The notes below the pieces were generated by a model. It had not been told where the DNA came from and did no database searches. It worked only from the letters and a program-made list of their open reading frames with translations. Shown in pieces: positions 44,269 through 54,795 of a stretch of DNA of 64,000 nucleotides; position 1 is the stretch's first letter, and each line of letters begins with the position of its first letter. Origin of the DNA: Sphingomonas echinoides ATCC 14820 (GTDB lineage: Bacteria; Pseudomonadota; Alphaproteobacteria; Sphingomonadales; Sphingomonadaceae); NCBI RefSeq assembly GCF_000241465.1, contig NZ_JH584235.1:3605702-3669701 (forward strand), written 5' to 3'. The translations under genes and the position numbers were made by a program.

Positions 44269-45575
44269 TCTACCCGACGCGCACGGCGGTGCTGGCGGCG
44301 GCGGCGGGGGCACCGGTCGCCTTGCTGGTGGCGGTGGCGATGCCCGGGCGCTGGTTCGTCGGGCTCGCCTGGCCGATCGCCATATTGGTGATGACCGCCG
44401 TCGATGCGCTGGCCGGGCGGCGCGCGGGCACCGCCAAGATCAGCGTGCCGCCGAGCGCCTCGGTCGGCGCGACCGTGGAAGCGGTGGTCAGCGTCGCCCT
44501 CGACGGGGCGCGGGCACCCGGGAGTGCCGAAGTCGCGCTTGCGCCAGGGCCATTGGTGACGCTGGAAAATGACGGGCGGATGTGGATCGCGCTTCGGGGC
44601 GGTCGCGGCGCGGCGGTCCTGCCGCTGGCGACGGTGCGGCGCGGGACGGCGCGGTTCGAGCAGATCTGGCTGCGCTGGCGCGGGCCGTTCGGCCTGGCGT
44701 GGCAGCAGCGCGTCATTCCCACGACGGCGACCTTGCCGATTCTGCCCGACATCCGCCCGCTGCACGATCGCGGCGCGCAGATGTTCCAGCGACACGCGCT
44801 GCAGGGCCTGATCGCGCAGATCGAGCGCGGGGATGGGGCCGATTTCGAGGCGCTGGTCGAGTTTCGCGCCGGCATGGACCGTCGCGCGATCGACTGGAAG
44901 CAATCGGCGCGGCAGACCAAGCTCCACGCCAAGGAATATCGCACCGAGCGCAACAACCAGATCGTGTTCGCGGTCGATGCTGGGCGGCAGATGTGCGAGC
45001 CGGTCGCCGGGCTGCCGCGCATCGATCGCGCGGTCTCGGCGATGTTGCTGACCGCATGGATCGCGCTGAAGCTCGGCGACCGCGTCGCGCTGCACGCGTT
45101 CGATTCGCGCCCGCGCATCGCCAGCGGGGTGGTGTCGGGGATGCCCGCCTTTGCCAATTTGCAGCGGCTGGCGGCGGCGATCGACTATACGGCTGAGGAA
45201 ACCAATTATACCTTTGCGCTCACCACGCTGGCGGCGCGGCTGACGCGGCGCTCGATGATCGTGCTGTTCACCGAATTTACCGACCTGACCTCGGCCGATT
45301 TCATGGTGCGCGCGGCGGCGCGGATCGTCAGCACGCATTTGCTGCTGGTCGTGGTGCTGCGCGAAGAGGAATTGGAGCGCATCGCCGATGCCGCGCCCGC
45401 CACCGCAGACGATGTGACGCGCGCGGTGACGGCGGCGGCGCTGCTGCGCGACCGCAAGCTGGTGCTCACCCGCTTGCAGCATCTGGGGGTGCATGTGATC
45501 GAAGCCGAGCATGATCGCGTCGGCGAGCGACTGGTCGCGGGTTATGTCGATTTGAAGCGGAGGAACCTGCTGTGA
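44265..45575 (+). CDS. DUF58 family protein (MoxR partner, VWA-like)
   Basis: A 436-residue protein with two N-terminal transmembrane helices ([20 protein letters not shown] and a following one). The DUF58 signature [20 protein letters not shown] is followed by a VWA-like fold with the MIDAS-like [17 protein letters not shown]58 proteins are the usual partners of MoxR ATPases. GTG at 44265 overlaps the moxR stop and the 3' end overlaps the SpoIIM-like gene. Confidence 0.9.
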   Translation: MIYPTRTAVLAAAAGAPVALLVAVAMPGRWFVGLAWPIAILVMTAVDALAGRRAGTAKISVPPSASVGATVEAVVSVALDGARAPGSAEVALAPGPLVTLENDGRMWIALRGGRGAAVLPLATVRRGTARFEQIWLRWRGPFGLAWQQRVIPTTATLPILPDIRPLHDRGAQMFQRHALQGLIAQIERGDGADFEALVEFRAGMDRRAIDWKQSARQTKLHAKEYRTERNNQIVFAVDAGRQMCEPVAGLPRIDRAVSAMLLTAWIALKLGDRVALHAFDSRPRIASGVVSGMPAFANLQRLAAAIDYTAEETNYTFALTTLAARLTRRSMIVLFTEFTDLTSADFMVRAAARIVSTHLLLVVVLREEELERIADAAPATADDVTRAVTAAALLRDRKLVLTRLQHLGVHVIEAEHDRVGERLVAGYVDLKRRNLL

Positions 45576-46618
45576 CCGACACCGCCCCCGCCGCTGTTTC
45601 CGCATTCGCGCCGCCGCAACCGGTGCTGGTCAATGCCAGCCGCTTTCGCGCCGCCCATGCCGCCGATTGGGAGCGGCTGGAGTATCTCGTTTCGCGGATC
45701 GAGCGCCGCTCGGTGCGCGCGCTGCAGGATGAGGATTTGCTGGCGCTGCCCTTGCTGTATCGCTCGGCGCTGTCGTCGCTGGCGGTCGCGCGCGAGACCT
45801 CGCTTGATCGCGCGCTCATCGTCTATCTCGAACAGCTTTGCACGCGTGCCTATTTCCAGCTTTATGGCGTGCCGAGTTCGGCGCTGAGCCAATTGGGGCG
45901 CTTTTTCCGCTCGGCCTGGCCCACTGCGGTCCGTTCGATCTGGCGCGAGACGCTCGTCGCTTTCCTGCTGACGGTCGCGGCGGCTGTGGTCGGCTATGTG
46001 CTGGTGCGCGGCGATCCGAGCTGGTTCTTCGGCATTGTCGGCGATGGCATGGCGCAAGGGCGCGACCCGTCCGCCTCGGCCGAAAGCCTGCGCCAGACGC
46101 TGTATGACACCAAGGGGCAGGATGCGCTGGCGACCTTTGCCGCCTTCCTGTTCACGCACAATGCGCAAATCGCGATCTTCGCCTTTGCGCTGGGCTTTGC
46201 CTTTGGCGTGCCGACGGTGTTGCTGATTGTCTATAACGGCCTGACATTGGGTGCGTTTCTCGCGGTGTTCGCGCCCAAGGGGCTGGGCTTCGGCTTCGTT
46301 GGCTGGATCATGATCCACGGCACCACCGAAATGTTCGCGATCATCCTGTCGGGGGCGGCGGGGTTCCGCATCGGCACTGCGATCGCCTTTCCCGGACGCC
46401 AGGCGCGGATGGATGCGGCGGTTACCGCGGGCAAGACTGGCGCGACGGTGATGGCGGGCACGGTGGTGATGCTGGCGGTGGCCGGGGTGCTCGAAGGGAT
46501 CGGGCGGCAGACGGTCACCGCAGACTTGTCGCGCTACGCAATCGGTCTGGCGATGCTGGTTGGGTGGCTGCTCTATTTCTATTTGCCGAGGGGCCGCCAT
46601 GGCGTTGTTCCGGCGTAA
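45572..46618 (+). CDS. SpoIIM-family (DUF95) membrane protein
   Basis: A 348-residue membrane protein of the stage II sporulation protein M family. A soluble N-terminal region (ADWERLEYLVSRIERRSVRA) is followed by five or six helices with FLFTHNAQIAIFAFALGFAF and WIMIHGTTEMFAIILSGAAG, the core motif. In Bacillus SpoIIM recruits peptidoglycan hydrolases; in non-sporulating bacteria the role is unknown. Start GTG overlaps the DUF58 stop; the 3' end overlaps the RDD gene by 20 bases. Confidence 0.88.
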   Translation: MTDTAPAAVSAFAPPQPVLVNASRFRAAHAADWERLEYLVSRIERRSVRALQDEDLLALPLLYRSALSSLAVARETSLDRALIVYLEQLCTRAYFQLYGVPSSALSQLGRFFRSAWPTAVRSIWRETLVAFLLTVAAAVVGYVLVRGDPSWFFGIVGDGMAQGRDPSASAESLRQTLYDTKGQDALATFAAFLFTHNAQIAIFAFALGFAFGVPTVLLIVYNGLTLGAFLAVFAPKGLGFGFVGWIMIHGTTEMFAIILSGAAGFRIGTAIAFPGRQARMDAAVTAGKTGATVMAGTVVMLAVAGVLEGIGRQTVTADLSRYAIGLAMLVGWLLYFYLPRGRHGVVPA

Positions 46619-47465
46619 TCGGTCGCGCCGAGCGACCGGGCCGCAATCGTTGCGGCGCAGCTTTGTCACGCCCGAAGGAGTCGATCTGCAGATCGAGCTG
46701 GGCGGGGCAGGGGTGCGCGCCGCCGCCTTCATGGTCGATGCGGTGTCGATGTTGGTCCTGCTGATCGTGGTGACGATCGCGATCGCGCTGCTGTTTGTCG
46801 CGAGCAAGCAGAGCGCGTTGGCGATCCTCTGGCTGCTCGGCTTCTTCGTGCTGCGCAATGGCTGGTTCGTGTTGTTCGAAATGGGCGGGCGCGGCGCGAC
46901 TCCGGGCAAGCGGTTGATGGGCCTGCGCGTCGTCGCGCGCGATGGCGCGCGGCTCACCGGCGGCGCGGTGATCGCGCGCAACGCGATGCGCGAGATTGAG
47001 GTGTTCCTGCCGCTCACGTTCCTGATGTCGCAAGCGGTGCAGGGGTTGGCGGACAGTTTCGTGACGATCTTCTCGCTCGGGTGGAGCGGCATTTTCCTGT
47101 TCTTCCCACTCTTCAACCGCGATCGCTTGCGCATCGGCGATTTGCTCGCGGGCACCTGGGTGGTGCGCACGGTGCGCGGCGAACTGGGCGCGGACCTAGT
47201 TCGCGCGACCGAACGCCCGCGCCGCATCTTCACCGAAGCCGCGCTTGATCTGTATGGAGTGTACGAGCTCCAGACGCTGGAGGATGTGCTGCGCAGTGGG
47301 CGTGACGATGCCATCGCCACCGTCGCCGCTGCGATCCGGCGCAAGGCGGGCTTGCCCGACGATCACGACGATCGCGGCTTTCTCGACGATTATTACGCCG
47401 CCTTGTGCGGGCGGCTTGAACGCGGGCTGCTGGTCGGGCGGCGGCGCGCGGATAAATTCGCGTGA
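46599..47465 (+). CDS. RDD family membrane protein
   Basis: A 288-residue protein with an RDD domain of three or four helices. VRAAAFMVDAVSMLVLLIVV gives the Arg/Asp pair, followed by GRGATPGKRLMGLRVVARDG and NRDRLRIGDLLAGTWVVRTV. The C-terminal 80 residues form a soluble helical tail (DVLRSGRDDAIATVAAAIRR). ATG at 46599 has GAGG 8 bases upstream. It closes the MoxR cluster. RDD proteins are proposed transporters; substrate unknown. Confidence 0.86.
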   Translation: MALFRRNRSRRATGPQSLRRSFVTPEGVDLQIELGGAGVRAAAFMVDAVSMLVLLIVVTIAIALLFVASKQSALAILWLLGFFVLRNGWFVLFEMGGRGATPGKRLMGLRVVARDGARLTGGAVIARNAMREIEVFLPLTFLMSQAVQGLADSFVTIFSLGWSGIFLFFPLFNRDRLRIGDLLAGTWVVRTVRGELGADLVRATERPRRIFTEAALDLYGVYELQTLEDVLRSGRDDAIATVAAAIRRKAGLPDDHDDRGFLDDYYAALCGRLERGLLVGRRRADKFA

Positions 47466-47549
47466 TCGGCGGCGGCACTTCCTGTTTTTCACGCGATTCG
47501 GACAGGCGTGCGGCACGACACGCGCACCTTAGTGTTCGGAGGAAAGCGC

Positions 47550-49148
47550 GTGCCCTCTCTGTCTTGGTCCACCACGCCGCATTGGCGCAATTACCACCAT
47601 ACGCAGGATCGGCTGCAGGTCGAAACCGCCGCCTTGGTTCCGGGCCCGGGGCCAAGCGACGCGATTTCGGCGTTGCGCAAAACCGCCGAATTGTTGGGCG
47701 CGGTGCTGGCGCATGCGGCGCAGAAGCGCGCACCGGTCAATGTGCTGGGCTCGGCCTGGTCGTTCAGCGATATCACCAAGGGGCCGGGCGGCCTCGCGCA
47801 GACCACGCTGGCGCAACATGTCTGGCGCGTCGACCCGGCCGATCTGGGGGCGGCGGCGGTCAATCGCGATCGCATGGTGCTGGTGCACGCGGGCACGACG
47901 ATCCACGAGCTCAATGCGTTTCTGGAACCGTCGCTCTCGCTGGCGACGTCGGGCGCGCATGACGGGCAGACGGTGGGCGGGATGCTGGGCACCGGCGTGC
48001 ACGGGTCCGCGCTCAGCTATGGTGGTTTTCAGAACCACGTTCGCGGCGTGCATATCGTGACCGGGCCGGGCGAATCATGGTGGATCGAGCGCGGTCCGGT
48101 GCCGTGGCTGGCCGCAGCATCGGCGCGGACGCTGGCCAATCATGTCGTGCTCGAAGCCGATCTGTTCGACGCGACGCTGGTCCATCTTGGCGGGCTTGGC
48201 ATCGTCAACGCCGTCCTGCTCGAGGCGGTGCCGGGCTTCGTGGTCGATCTCGTGCGGGTGAAGCACCCGCTCACCCCCGCCGCGATCGGCCAGTTGCAGG
48301 CCGGCGATTATGCGGGCTTCGCGCGCGAAGTATGGCCGCCAAGCCGCGACACGCCGTATTATATTGAGGTCATTCTGGACCCATTTCACCCGTATGCCGG
48401 CTATCGCGGCGATGCCCACAATGCGATGGTGACGCTGTTCTACAAACGCGAGCCGAACCGTGCGGTTGCTCGGTTGGCGACCTTGCCCGATGTGCCGCAC
48501 GAACCGACGCATGAGCCGCTCAACCTGCTGGGCCGCGCGCTGGCGGCGCAACCCGAACAGGATTTGCTGCTGCCCTTGCCGCAGGCGGTGGCGTGGCTGG
48601 TCGCGCAGGAATTCAAGACCGAACCCGCGCCCGGCGTCGCCCCACGGCAATTGACCTGGGGCGGGGCTAACGGCCCGCATGTCCGCCAAAAGATCCTCGG
48701 CTGGGAAATCGAACTCTATAACGCCGCTTATGCGATCGAGCGGGCGCATTTGACCACGACGCTCAAAACCATGCTCGATGCGTTTCACACCCATGGCGGC
48801 GGGCACCAGGTGTTCACGCTGCGCTTCGTCACCAAGGCGGCCGGGCTGATGGCGTTCACGCGCTTCGATGATACGGTGGTGATCAACATGGACGGGCTGC
48901 GCACGCTCAACAGCGCCGACGCCGCCCGCTGCGTGGCCTTGGCGTTGGAGCGCGACGGGATCCCGTTCAGCCAGCATTGGGGCAAGCAGGGCGTCATCAC
49001 CAGCACGCGCGTGATGCGCGATTTCGGGATGCCGACCGATTCCCGCTCACGCGCCGGGCGCTGGCGGGCCGCGCGTTACCGGCTGCTCTCGCCCGAAATG
49101 CGCGGGGTTTTGTGCAGCGATGCGTTGACCGCCTGGGGCTTGGCGTAA
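47550..49148 (+). CDS. FAD-binding oxidoreductase (PCMH-type)
   Basis: A 532-residue flavoprotein of the vanillyl-alcohol-oxidase / sugar-lactone-oxidase class. FAD-binding stretches are NVLGSAWSFSDITKGPGG, VLVHAGTTIHELNAFLEPS and SGAHDGQTVGGMLGTGVHGS. The C-terminal part contains INMDGLRTLN. There is no signal peptide. GTG at 47550 with GGAGGA upstream was preferred over GTG at 47508. I cannot name the substrate. It is monocistronic between the MoxR cluster and a broken regulator. Confidence 0.8.
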   Translation: MPSLSWSTTPHWRNYHHTQDRLQVETAALVPGPGPSDAISALRKTAELLGAVLAHAAQKRAPVNVLGSAWSFSDITKGPGGLAQTTLAQHVWRVDPADLGAAAVNRDRMVLVHAGTTIHELNAFLEPSLSLATSGAHDGQTVGGMLGTGVHGSALSYGGFQNHVRGVHIVTGPGESWWIERGPVPWLAAASARTLANHVVLEADLFDATLVHLGGLGIVNAVLLEAVPGFVVDLVRVKHPLTPAAIGQLQAGDYAGFAREVWPPSRDTPYYIEVILDPFHPYAGYRGDAHNAMVTLFYKREPNRAVARLATLPDVPHEPTHEPLNLLGRALAAQPEQDLLLPLPQAVAWLVAQEFKTEPAPGVAPRQLTWGGANGPHVRQKILGWEIELYNAAYAIERAHLTTTLKTMLDAFHTHGGGHQVFTLRFVTKAAGLMAFTRFDDTVVINMDGLRTLNSADAARCVALALERDGIPFSQHWGKQGVITSTRVMRDFGMPTDSRSRAGRWRAARYRLLSPEMRGVLCSDALTAWGLA

Positions 49149-50881
49149 CGCGCGAGCGTCGTATCGAGCAGGGCGCGCATCTTGGGATCGCGAATGGTCG
49201 CGTCGATGCTGCGGGTGCCGCCAAGCCCGCTCAGACGCGTAGCGAAGGGGGCCGCCTCTTGCTCTTCGCCATGGAGAGTAAAGGCCACAATCAGCGCCGC
49301 CAGGGTAACCGGGGCATAAGGGAGATATTGCACCGCCTCGCGCAGGGCGGCGCGTGCGCGCGCGACTTCGCCCTGCGCGAGCAGGCCAAGCCCAATCCCG
49401 GTCAGCGCTTGCGGTCGCACCGCCGAGCGCGGGTTCATCCGTAGCGCCTGTTCAAAGCGCGTGATCGCCCGCGCCGGGTTGGCCCGCGCGATATCGACCC
49501 AGCCGCCCCAGAACAGGCTGGCCCCCGAGGCCGGGTGAATGACCAGCGCGCGGTCGATCAATTGATCGGCAATGTCGATGTCGCCGCCAATGCCGACCAG
49601 CGTTCCCGCCGCATAGCCGAGCACGAACGGATCGTCGTCGCCATATCGCAGGCAATGTTCGTAATGGCCGAGTGCGGCGGCGTGCGTCGCGGCGGGGTCG
49701 TCGGTCCAGCCAAAGGCAAAGGTGACCGAATGGCAAAAGGCGGCAAGCGCGCTTGCCTAGGCGTTGTTTGGCTCCAGCACAAGGACTTGCCCCGCCAGCG
49801 CGATCGCTTCTGCCATCGGTGCGCGCTCCCATCGGCGAAACAGCGCGTTGGCGCGCCAATAGAGATGATAGGCGTCGGCGGTGGTCACGGGTTGCGCGGC
49901 GGCGCGTGTGCGTTCGGCGATTTCGACCGAGGAGTCGATCTGTTGCGCGACCGTCGCGGCGATTTCGGCCTGCACGTCGAACAGGGCGCGGAGCGAGGTG
50001 TCGAAGTGGCGCGCCCAGATCTGTTCGCGCACCACGCCGTCGGTCAGGCGCACCTGGATACGGATGGTGTCGCCCTCATGCCGCACGCTGCCTTCGAGCA
50101 GATAGCGCACGCCCAATTCGCGGCAGACCGGGCCGTGGTCCAGGGGGCGCTCCACACGCGGCCCGGCAAGCACCACGAACAGCGTCGAAAACCGGGAAAG
50201 CGCGTCCCCGATCTCGTCTGTAAAGGCGGCTGCAAGCGCGATATCGTCGGGGTCGCTGGAGCGCGTGTTGAACCCGATCACACCGACCGACGGTCTACGC
50301 GACGATGGAGCAAAGCCGGTAGCGGGGGCGGTCGTGGCGGGGGTTTGTTCGCCCTGTGCAGGTACCCCTGCGTCGGACAAGGCAATGCGTTCCCACGCTT
50401 GCACATGCACATGCTCGATCAGCGTGCGGACTTGCTGGCGCTGTTCGCGGAGCCAATCCTCGAAACCCTCCTCGCCGGGCAAATCGAGGCCCTCCAGCAA
50501 TTCCCCGGGGTCGGCGAGCGCGGGCGTGCGCACATTGGTGACGTCGGTGTGGAGTTCGCGCACATCGACATCGATCCGCTCGAGGTCCAGCCGAACCTTG
50601 ACCGAGTCTGCCGAGAGGAGCGGCGGCCCGTCGGTGCCATTGATGGCGATCCGCAAATTGGACAGTTCCCGGCGCAGGCTGGCGCGCGCCTGGTCGGGAT
50701 CGCGGCCGCCCCACAATTGCGCTTGCAGCCAAGCGCGCGAGCGCTCGCCCGAGCGGGCCAGGGCGATCAAGGCGAGCAAGGCAATGCCCTTGCGGCTGGT
50801 GATCGGCAAGCGGGTGCCGTCGGGGGCGAACAGCCCGAATGCTCCGAGCAGCCGCAAGCGATGCCGCGTCCTGTTCTCCAT
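49076..50881 (-). pseudogene. TolB-like/TPR transcriptional regulator interrupted by in-frame TAG
   Basis: One continuous frame of about 600 codons, broken at codon 375 by an amber TAG (49759-49757). The N-terminus (HRLRLLGAFGLFAPDGTRLP) is a SARP/OmpR-like winged helix with a BTAD-like part. A TolB-like domain follows (SVGVIGFNTRSSDPDDIALA...FTDEIGDALSRFS), and after the stop come TPR-like helices (HYEHCLRYGDDDPFVLGYAA, RALVIHPASGASLFWGGWVD). Reading through the TAG restores one coherent protein, so this is a recent nonsense mutation, sequencing error or read-through. ATG at 50881 is the likely start. Divergent from the patatin gene. Confidence 0.72.
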
Positions 50882-51018
50882 AGCGCCGTTCCCCACGTCG
50901 CTCCGGCCGTTCGCCCCCGCGGCGGCTTTCACGTTTTTCGGACTCCAGTAAAACATCGTGCGCGGGTCGCGTCTATTGGCAAGTGCGAATTGGGTCCGAA
51001 ACGATTTGGGGGCGTGCC

Positions 51019-52371
51019 ATGCTGGGGTTTCGCGCGGGGCTGGTGGTGATCATGGCGCTGGCGCTCGGCGGGTGCGCCACGCGCGGCGCGCTGCGCATCG
51101 ATTGTCCGAATTTTGCGAATTACATCGTCAAGATGCCGAAGTCGCGCCTGGTTGAGGACATTCAGGCGGATGCCGGGACCGGATCGCCGCGTGTGCAGGC
51201 GCTGGCGAGTGATCCACGGGCGCGCTTTTCTCTGGAGGCAAGCCTCGCGGCGGGCGCGCGCAGCGCGATGCGACCGAAAATGCTGCTTGCGCCCGAGGCG
51301 GCGATCGCCACCTCACCGGGGGACGCCGTGCTGCTGCTATCGGGCGGGGGGCAATGGGGGGCGTTTGGCGTCGGCTTTCTCGATCGGCTGCGCAGCGCCC
51401 ATCCCGATCAATTCCCCCGCGCCCGCACGATTACCGGGGTCAGCACGGGCGGATTGCAGGCGCTGTTCCTGGCGGTTGGCACCGATCCGGCATTTGCCGC
51501 GCTGCGCCAGGCCTATGCGCCGCAAAGCGAGAGCGATATCGTCAACCGCAACCCGCAATGGCAAGCGGTCATTACCGGGTCGATCGCGGGGCTGGCTCCG
51601 CTGAAGCGCAAGGTGCTCGCGGCCTTGTGCGTCGATGGCAATCCGACAAAGGGCTGTCCGATGATCGACGCGCTCGCCTCCGATGCCAGCGCCGACGCCT
51701 TTATCGGCTTTGTCGATGCCGAAAGCGGCGACTTTTACTATGCGCCGATCAAGATGATGGCGCGCACCTTGCCCAAGGCCGAAGCGCAGCAATGCATTGC
51801 CGGGGCGGCGATTGCTTCGGCGGCGATGCCGGTGTTTTTTCAGCAGGTGAAGGTGGGCGACCGCGTTTATTATGACGGCGGCGTGCGGCAATCGGTGTTC
51901 GAAACGATGGTCGCGGCGCAGGCTTATGCCGAGGGCCGCGCGGCGGCGCTGATGGCGCAGTCGCAGGGCATGGCAACCCCGCCATCCCCGCCGATGCTCT
52001 ATGTCGTGCGCAATGGGCCGACGGTGCTGACCGATGACGCTTCGCCGCAAAAAGGCGCGGACGCGCTGACCAATGCGCTCCGTGCCGAGGCGATTGTGGT
52101 CAACCAATTGGAAGTGCAGTCGATTGCCGATTTGCGACTGGCGGACCCGACCGGGCCAATCGGGTTGGTGACGGCTGACGGGTTCGATCGGCCGCCGGGA
52201 TCGTGCGTCAAGGAACCCAAGGACGCGATGTTCTCGCCCAGCTTTATGGCGTGTCTGACCCGGTTTGGCGCGGCGCGTGCCGATCGGTCCCCGCCATGGC
52301 GGGCTCTGACCCGGATTGGCCCCGGCGCGGAGCCGACTGCCGTGCGCCTCAGCCCCTTGCCCGACCGATGA
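51019..52371 (+). CDS. patatin-like phospholipase lipoprotein
   Basis: A 450-residue patatin-family hydrolase. A lipoprotein signal (GLVVIMALALGGCATRG) with lipobox LGGC places it on a membrane. The oxyanion loop is LLSGGGQWGAFGVGFL, the nucleophile Ser sits in GVSTGGLQA, and the catalytic Asp in YYDGGVRQSVFE. It would hydrolyse acyl lipids in the periplasm. ATG at 51019 starts the signal; the upstream frame adds an implausible leader. Divergent from the regulator remnant. Confidence 0.88.
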   Translation: MLGFRAGLVVIMALALGGCATRGALRIDCPNFANYIVKMPKSRLVEDIQADAGTGSPRVQALASDPRARFSLEASLAAGARSAMRPKMLLAPEAAIATSPGDAVLLLSGGGQWGAFGVGFLDRLRSAHPDQFPRARTITGVSTGGLQALFLAVGTDPAFAALRQAYAPQSESDIVNRNPQWQAVITGSIAGLAPLKRKVLAALCVDGNPTKGCPMIDALASDASADAFIGFVDAESGDFYYAPIKMMARTLPKAEAQQCIAGAAIASAAMPVFFQQVKVGDRVYYDGGVRQSVFETMVAAQAYAEGRAAALMAQSQGMATPPSPPMLYVVRNGPTVLTDDASPQKGADALTNALRAEAIVVNQLEVQSIADLRLADPTGPIGLVTADGFDRPPGSCVKEPKDAMFSPSFMACLTRFGAARADRSPPWRALTRIGPGAEPTAVRLSPLPDR

Positions 52372-52488
52372 CACATTTTGTTACAATTTCTCAATCTCGA
52401 AATTGACGCCAATTTGCAACGAAACTGTCACGGCTGATCCATAGCCCGATCCCACCGGGACGGACACCGAGTTGGGGAAAACAAAATC

Positions 52489-54795
52489 ATGTCGATTCGC
52501 ACCGAGGCGCGTTCGCGTCTGCTCGGCGTAAGCGCCTTTGCGCTTGTCGCTTCGTTTTGCGCCACCGCCGCTGCGGCCGAAACCGCGCCTGCCGCCGCGA
52601 CCGAGCAAAAGACCGAACCCGCCGCGAAGACCGACATCGCCGAGGGCTCCGACATTGTCGTCACCGCGACCAAGGCCAACGAACTCGCGCCGGTTACGGC
52701 GTCGCTGAAGACGACGCAGCCGCAAGCGATTGTGTCGCGCTCGTTCATCGAGGATTCGCTGCCAGCGACGGTCGATTTCAACCAGATCGCGCTGATCACG
52801 CCAAGCGTGTCCAACTATGGCGGCAACAATGGTATCGGCCTGTCCGAATCCAAGGCGCAGATCCGCGGTTTTCAGGACGGCGAATATAACATCACCTATG
52901 ATGGCGTGCCGTTTGGCGACACCAACGACCCGACGCACCATTCGACCACCTTCTTCCCGTCGAACACGATCGAGACGCTCATCGTCGATCGTGGTCCGGG
53001 CAACGCCAGCAATCTTGGCCAAGCGACGTTTGGCGGCACCTTCAACTTGTTCAGCCGCGCCACGCGCGATGACTTTGGCGGCCAGATCGTCGGCAGCTAT
53101 GGCAGCTTCAACACCTATCTGGCGCGTGGCCTGTTGCAGACCGGCACCTTTGCCAATGGCGCGCAGGCGGTGTTCAGCGGTCAGTACGTCCATAGCGACG
53201 GTCGCACGAGCTATTCCAAGTACCAGAATTACAATCTGTTCGGCAAAGTCGTCGTTCCGGTTGGCCCGGACGTGAAGCTGACCTTCATCGCAACCTATAA
53301 CAAGAACCGCTTCAACCAGGCCGACAGTGACGGTTCGACACTGTATCAGCAATCTCTGTACGGAAAATATTTCGGGCTGAACAACGACCCGAAGACGTCG
53401 CAATATTATGGGTACAACCATACCGACAAGACGACCGATTTCGAAATCATCAAACTGGAAGCGAACCTTGCGCCGGGCGCGGTGTTCGAAAACCGTGCCT
53501 ATACCTATTATTATGATAACGAGACGCTCTCGGCGAACGATGTGACCACGCTGCCGGGCGCAGCGTACACGACGACGGGTGCCGATGGCAAAGCGATTGC
53601 GGGCGACATTCCGGGCTATACCAAGACCAACAAATACCGCGTGTTCGGGGATATCGCCAAGGTGCGGATCGACCTTGCGTCGTTTGCGACGATCACGGCA
53701 GGCGCTTGGCTCGAATTCAGCCATACCTATCGTCAGCAGACCGATGTCGATCTGACGACGGGCGGCTTCAACTATATCGAGAAAGTCGTAAAAGCCCCGG
53801 CGACGGGGCTGAATCCCGGGGCGTTGACCCCGCAATATATCAAGTTCGACCAGAAGTCGCGCGGCAACCATACCGAGGAATTCGTCGAGCTCGAGTTGCG
53901 CCCGATCGAAGGGCTGAAAATTACACCCGGCTTCAAGCACGTTGATTTCGGTCGCAAGATCGACGCGCTGTACAATCAGACGACGCGCTATGCGCAGCGT
54001 AATGCCAATAACTACAGTGCTGATCTTCCGTTCGTGACGATCAATTATCAGCCGACCAGCAATTTTTCGATCTACGGCCAATATGCCAAGGGCTTCCTCG
54101 CCCCGCCGCTGAGCCAGCTGTACGTCGCCAACACAACCTTCTCAAACGCGGTGCCGCAGAAATCGACCAACTATCAGGCGGGCGCGGTGTATCACGGCAG
54201 TCATCTGTCGCTTGACGCCGATGTCTATGTCATCAACTTCACCAACAAATTCTACAGCTACACCGACACGTCCGGCCAAGGGCTCGGCACGATCTTCACC
54301 AACATCGGCGGCGCGTTGTACAAGGGTGTCGAGGGGCAGGTGACCTATGCCTTTGGTAACGGTCTGGCCGTGTTTGCCAACGCCTCGCGCAACTATGCCA
54401 AGACCAATGTCTATACCGATCCGGTGACGGGCAAGGTCGTCCCGCGCACGATCATCGGCAAGGCTCCGATGTCGACGGCGGCTGGCGGTATCCTTTACAA
54501 GAACGGGCCGATCAAATTCTCGCTGACCGACAAATGGACCGGGCCGCAATATGCGGATTTGGCCAATACCTATCGCATTTCGCCCTACAACACGGTCAAT
54601 CTGGCGACGAGCTATGATTTCGGGCGGATCCGGGTCGGAGTTGACGTCACCGACCTGCTCAATTCGCAAAAGGTGACGCAGATCGGGACGGGCAAGAACA
54701 CCGCTGGCATCGGTGTCGTCAGCACATCCAATTTCGACCAATATTATTACCAGCCCGGTCGTGCGATCACCGGCCAGATGACGTTGACCTTCTGA
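52489..54795 (+). CDS. TonB-dependent outer-membrane receptor (phosphatase-linked)
   Basis: A 768-residue receptor. Signal peptide (LLGVSAFALVASFCATAAAA), TonB box-like SDIVVTATKANE, a plug with KAQIRGFQDGEYNITYDGVP and DRGPGNASNLGQATFGGTFN, and a barrel ending in GQMTLTF. The plug resembles receptors for organic or metal complexes, without a clear siderophore signature. Its TGA overlaps the ATG of a PAP2 phosphatase gene (TGATG), so the ligand may be a phosphate ester. That is inference. Confidence 0.9.
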   Translation: MSIRTEARSRLLGVSAFALVASFCATAAAAETAPAAATEQKTEPAAKTDIAEGSDIVVTATKANELAPVTASLKTTQPQAIVSRSFIEDSLPATVDFNQIALITPSVSNYGGNNGIGLSESKAQIRGFQDGEYNITYDGVPFGDTNDPTHHSTTFFPSNTIETLIVDRGPGNASNLGQATFGGTFNLFSRATRDDFGGQIVGSYGSFNTYLARGLLQTGTFANGAQAVFSGQYVHSDGRTSYSKYQNYNLFGKVVVPVGPDVKLTFIATYNKNRFNQADSDGSTLYQQSLYGKYFGLNNDPKTSQYYGYNHTDKTTDFEIIKLEANLAPGAVFENRAYTYYYDNETLSANDVTTLPGAAYTTTGADGKAIAGDIPGYTKTNKYRVFGDIAKVRIDLASFATITAGAWLEFSHTYRQQTDVDLTTGGFNYIEKVVKAPATGLNPGALTPQYIKFDQKSRGNHTEEFVELELRPIEGLKITPGFKHVDFGRKIDALYNQTTRYAQRNANNYSADLPFVTINYQPTSNFSIYGQYAKGFLAPPLSQLYVANTTFSNAVPQKSTNYQAGAVYHGSHLSLDADVYVINFTNKFYSYTDTSGQGLGTIFTNIGGALYKGVEGQVTYAFGNGLAVFANASRNYAKTNVYTDPVTGKVVPRTIIGKAPMSTAAGGILYKNGPIKFSLTDKWTGPQYADLANTYRISPYNTVNLATSYDFGRIRVGVDVTDLLNSQKVTQIGTGKNTAGIGVVSTSNFDQYYYQPGRAITGQMTLTF

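Noticed and set aside
45542..47344. A 600-codon antisense open frame over the SpoIIM-like and RDD genes
   Set aside because: Low-complexity Arg/Ser/Pro translation. The sense strand has two recognisable membrane proteins.
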